A DNA stretch of 64,000 bases from Girardinichthys multiradiatus. Lineage: Eukaryota; Chordata; Actinopteri; Cyprinodontiformes; Goodeidae. The first letter of the stretch is position 1. Every line of letters starts with the position of its first letter. The stretch is from contig NC_061818.1 of assembly GCF_021462225.1 (NCBI RefSeq), positions 21,277,978 through 21,341,977 of the forward strand, given 5' to 3'. The notes beneath the pieces are model-generated. The model made no database searches and had not been told where the DNA came from. It saw only the letters and a program-made list of their open reading frames with translations. This document shows, in pieces, positions 62,603-64,000 of this stretch. The position numbers and the translations under genes were made by a program.

Positions 62603-64000
62603 CTTGTGAACCGAGATTAGATGTGCTTTCAAATGCTTCGTGTTTAACCCCTGTCCTTCTCTATTGATGGCAGCGCTGTAGGCAAAATCACGCCTAGCTC
62701 AGATTCGCATTGATCAAAACAAATGCATCCCGTGGAGGATAAGCGCACCAAAATGATTCATGCACATGAGCTCGAGCACGTTCTGCATCTATACGCATTG
62801 CTGGGCTCCGTTAGTTTGTTGTTATTGAGCTCCATGCTGCACAATACTCTTCAGAGCATTAACTTTAAATTAGACTAATGTGATTTGATGCTTTAAGGGC
62901 TGACTGCATCAAGAGAAGAAAGTGGAGGAGGCCCATGACAAGGCAGACATTCACACAGGCCACAACACTTTTTTTTCTCCTCAAGGAAATTGGTTAGCCT
63001 GATTGGTTTTAGAGTAGCATCAATGAGAAAGTAGAGTCTCTGTTTTTGAGTCAACATTGCAATTCATCTCGATGTGTGAGTAATAAAAGAGGGGCACTTT
63101 ACAGCAGCTAAAATTAGGAATATCCTCCTCACTTGCTATAATTACAAAATACATGGATACATTTCCATCAGTCTAACAGAGATTCATGTTGCTCTGTGTT
63201 TGTGTCTGTGGCGACAGAGGCAAACCTTTTCCAGTCTGCTGTCAAGGTCAGACTGAGGCACATCCTTTTGCGTCAAGAGTGCCGGAGGAGCAATTAAACA
63301 CTGAATCTATCGCCCTTGAACAGCGCAAGTTGGTTCACGAGGTTGTGAGTAGAACTCTCTCCGTCACGTGCATGAGTGCCAGAAGCATTCACGAGTCATT
63401 GCCTCAATTGCATGCAACTGCCATTTATAGGGGGTTGCTCCAGTGACTTAGCGTGGGATATTCAAGATGTATGCTCTCTTTGCTTGAAGAAGGAAACTGA
63501 AACAACAAATGAGAGAGGTGGTGAGGTTAATCATTGATGCACCATTCACCCGTCATCTGCCACTCAGGACGCAGAAGAGACCGGGGAAGACTATGGGAGA
63601 CATGCAAGGTGCTACATAAAAAAATCCCTCCTTGATTGATTTAATCTATTGTTAGTGTAATGTATAACCCATGCTTCTCTGTTAATGTGTATATATTTAG
63701 AACCCCCAGAGTCTTGGGGTGTCAAGACAAAAATACTTACTTAAAATACATTTTTAAACTACGTTGGGACATAACTTTGCACAGGCATATGCACAAACCC
63801 TTAGCCTCTCTCCCCATCTGCAGCAGCTGAACTGATGACTGTCAAAACCATGAGCTTCTGCTGGAAGTTTACATCATTTGTAACATGCTAAGTTTGCCGT
63901 TAAAGAGATTTTGTGACCCTCTCTAGTCAAATGAATTTTTCAATGATTTCATTGATTATTGTTTATTGATTCATATATTTATCAAGTTGTGGCAATTTTG
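62602..64000. other. downstream flank, nothing recognised
   Basis: One open frame at 63186-63446 (86 codons, +) has no family signature that I know. Otherwise nothing supported. Confidence 0.4.

Noticed and set aside
63186..63446. 86-codon frame as a second gene
   Set aside because: No recognisable domain, no splice or promoter support, and of a length expected by chance.

Overview
The window is teleost fish nuclear DNA, AT-rich and dense in transposable elements. The evidence is a multi-exon gene with canonical GT-AG introns, long simple-sequence tracts, tRNA-derived SINEs, a Rex3-type LINE, many Tc1-like transposons and LTR retroelement remnants of kinds common in ray-finned fish. A percomorph or cyprinodontiform fish is a reasonable guess, but that is inference from the repeat mix only. 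There is no prokaryotic gene layout, no CRISPR array and no endogenous virus that I can support.

The one host protein-coding gene I can support is fam20c, the secretory-pathway (Golgi) casein kinase, on the + strand from the ATG at 5610 to the stop at 55953-55955. Ten coding exons can be joined with every splice phase in agreement, giving a 569-residue protein. It keeps the N-terminal signal anchor, the probable site-1-protease cleavage motif, three N-glycosylation sites, the eight cysteines expected for four disulfides, and the two key aspartates of the active site. Introns 6 and 7 are about 110 bp each; intron 3 is 36.9 kb, more than half of the window.

Layout. 1-5609: upstream flank with a Tc1 transposase remnant, a SINE and another Tc1 remnant, then the unresolved promoter/5' UTR. 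5610-6697: exons 1-2, separated by a short intron that is one quarter TCTA microsatellite. 6698-10229: intron 2 and exon 3. 10230-47176: the giant intron 3, holding several Tc1 copies, a GATG satellite with higher-order structure behind a LINE/SINE tail, two solo LTRs with 5-bp target duplications, a 5'-truncated Rex3 with an intact 326-codon reading frame, an abundant 'tatagcgcc' repeat, a probable 3' LTR, and a telomere-motif minisatellite between two GT tracts. 47177-55955: exons 4-10 with two further Tc1 copies and a nested LINE in intron 4, and one Tc1 copy in intron 8. 55956-64000: probable 3' UTR carrying a SINE with a perfect 13-bp target duplication, then a full-length but dead Tc1 element interrupted by a second Rex3 fragment, then flank in which I recognise nothing.

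I found no undescribed multi-gene system. The most notable observations are the fully reconstructable fam20c, the nested transposon layers (including a Tc1-Rex3 chimeric reading frame and an Asp-to-Asn change in the transposase catalytic triad), the higher-order GATG satellite, and several hairpins and repeat families I cannot classify.
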